A DNA stretch of 12,621 bases from Chitinophagaceae bacterium (GTDB taxonomy: Bacteria; Bacteroidota; Bacteroidia; Chitinophagales; Chitinophagaceae): NCBI GenBank assembly GCA_025963615.1, contig JAOQAL010000753.1:1-12621 (forward strand), given 5' to 3'. Made by a program: the position numbers and the translations under genes. Shown here one piece after another: positions 12,314 through 12,621 of this stretch. How positions within the stretch are numbered: position 1 is the first letter of the stretch; the number at the start of each line of letters is the position of its first letter. A model generated the notes under the pieces. That model had not been told where the DNA came from, made no database searches, and saw nothing but the letters and a program-made list of their open reading frames with translations.

Positions 12314-12559
12314 TTATTTTAGTATTGTGCTGTTTTCAAAATATTTTATTAACCCATTTAATAGTTTTCTATTTTCTTCAATCAATAAAATTGTATTATT
12401 CATTTTAATTTCATTTATATATTGAAGGTCTGTTGCAATATATATCTGTGTTTCCAATTCATATAACGAACCTCTTGCAATATGAAGAAACTGTATTGTT
12501 TCTTTTTTATGTAGCCGACCATATCCTTCAGCGATATTTGAAGGCACCGAAACAGCTGA
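12314..12559 (-). pseudogene. N-terminally truncated four-helix-bundle protein (S23/IVP family)
   Basis: The frame encodes about 82 residues that match the C-terminal two-thirds of the four-helix-bundle family (TIGR02436-like, formerly '23S rRNA intervening sequence' proteins, related to Avd). The signature SAVSVPSNIAEGYGR opens it, followed by KETIQFLHIARGSLYELETQ and a last helix LLIEENRKLLNGLIKYF. The family usually has about 45 more N-terminal residues (the first helix, then QIRRA before AVSIPSNIAEG). Here an in-frame TGA (12560-12562) lies directly before the homologous segment, and the sequence beyond it is heptad repeat. A GTG at 12547 could permit translation of 77 residues, but helix 1 would be missing. 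It is on the same strand as the bat operon, between the probable moxR end and the DUF58 gene. Function unknown; most likely a decayed inserted gene. Confidence 0.8.
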
Positions 12560-12560
12560 T

Positions 12561-12579
12561 CACACCCACACCTCACACC
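12561..12579. repeat. GGTGTGA-type heptad repeat, right arm (inverted)
   Basis: Read on the minus strand, the units are GGTGTGA, GGTGTGG and the start of a third, GTGTG. The arm is inverted relative to 12261-12276 (14 of 16 bases match) and abuts the in-frame TGA that ends the four-helix-bundle homology. It lies four bases downstream of the probable moxR stop codon. Confidence 0.65.
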
Positions 12580-12583
12580 TTTT

Positions 12584-12621
12584 TTACGGAACATTAATCT
12601 GCTTCAGCACATCCTCAATCA
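12584..12621 (-). CDS. C-terminal end of a probable MoxR-family AAA ATPase (rest outside window)
   Basis: Only 12 codons are visible on the minus strand, encoding IEDVLKQINVP before a TAA stop (12584-12586). A short helix ending in a hydrophobic-Val-Pro tail fits the C-terminus of MoxR ATPases, and a moxR gene is the expected first member of an operon continuing with DUF58, BatD-like and BatA genes. MoxR proteins are AAA+ chaperone-like ATPases that act with vWA proteins. The identification rests mainly on gene order; the fragment alone is too short to prove it. Confidence 0.5.
   Translation of the reverse strand, partial: IEDVLKQINVP

Noticed and set aside
12314..12559. Diversity-generating retroelement accessory gene (Avd)
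   Set aside because: The four-helix-bundle family includes Avd, but no reverse transcriptase, template repeat or variable repeat is visible in the window.

Overview
The window looks like a chromosomal stretch from a Bacteroidetes, probably of the Chitinophagaceae type. This is an inference from gene content. The markers are a MoxR/DUF58/BatA-type operon, a barrel-less MG2-plus-TonB-plug surface protein, a tiny lipoprotein, an RsgA with a GLHTTT G2 motif, AT-rich leaders without clear Shine-Dalgarno sequences, and intergenic DNA made of heptanucleotide repeats and small hairpins.

Layout from left to right. (1) 2-2332, plus strand: the 3' part of glpD, then glpF, then a secreted RidA-like protein. 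The spacing is tight and this reads as one glycerol/glycerol-3-phosphate transcript. It ends at a good hairpin/T-run terminator that lies inside the 3' end of the next, convergent gene. (2) 2376-3584, minus strand: a class III PLP aminotransferase of the acetylornithine/ornithine type. (3) 3831-5087, plus strand: a gamma-carbonic-anhydrase-like hexapeptide protein, a 64-residue lipoprotein and an unrecognised 110-residue protein, followed by a heptad repeat. (4) 5164-8773, minus strand: a large exported MG2/plug protein, with rsgA upstream of it. (5) 8774-9403: about 630 bases without a convincing gene, holding a 51-base duplicated segment and at least six small hairpins. (6) 9404-12621, minus strand: the end of a probable moxR, a truncated four-helix-bundle gene flanked by inverted heptad repeats, a DUF58 protein, a BatD/DUF4381-like membrane protein and batA. 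The three intact genes are 6-9 bases apart.

How the genes work together. GlpF admits glycerol and GlpD oxidises glycerol-3-phosphate; the periplasmic RidA-like protein is an unexplained companion. The moxR-DUF58-BatD-like-BatA set is the usual MoxR-AAA/vWA cell-envelope module. Here the DUF58 protein has lost the first MIDAS aspartate, the operon stops after batA and runs into the repeat field, and a mobile-looking remnant sits between moxR and the DUF58 gene.

I did not find a complete new defence or mobile system. The least explained material is non-coding: variable-stem hairpins behind a shared ACCCACA-like leader next to a duplicated segment (9070-9368), and the heptad-flanked four-helix-bundle remnant (12261-12579).
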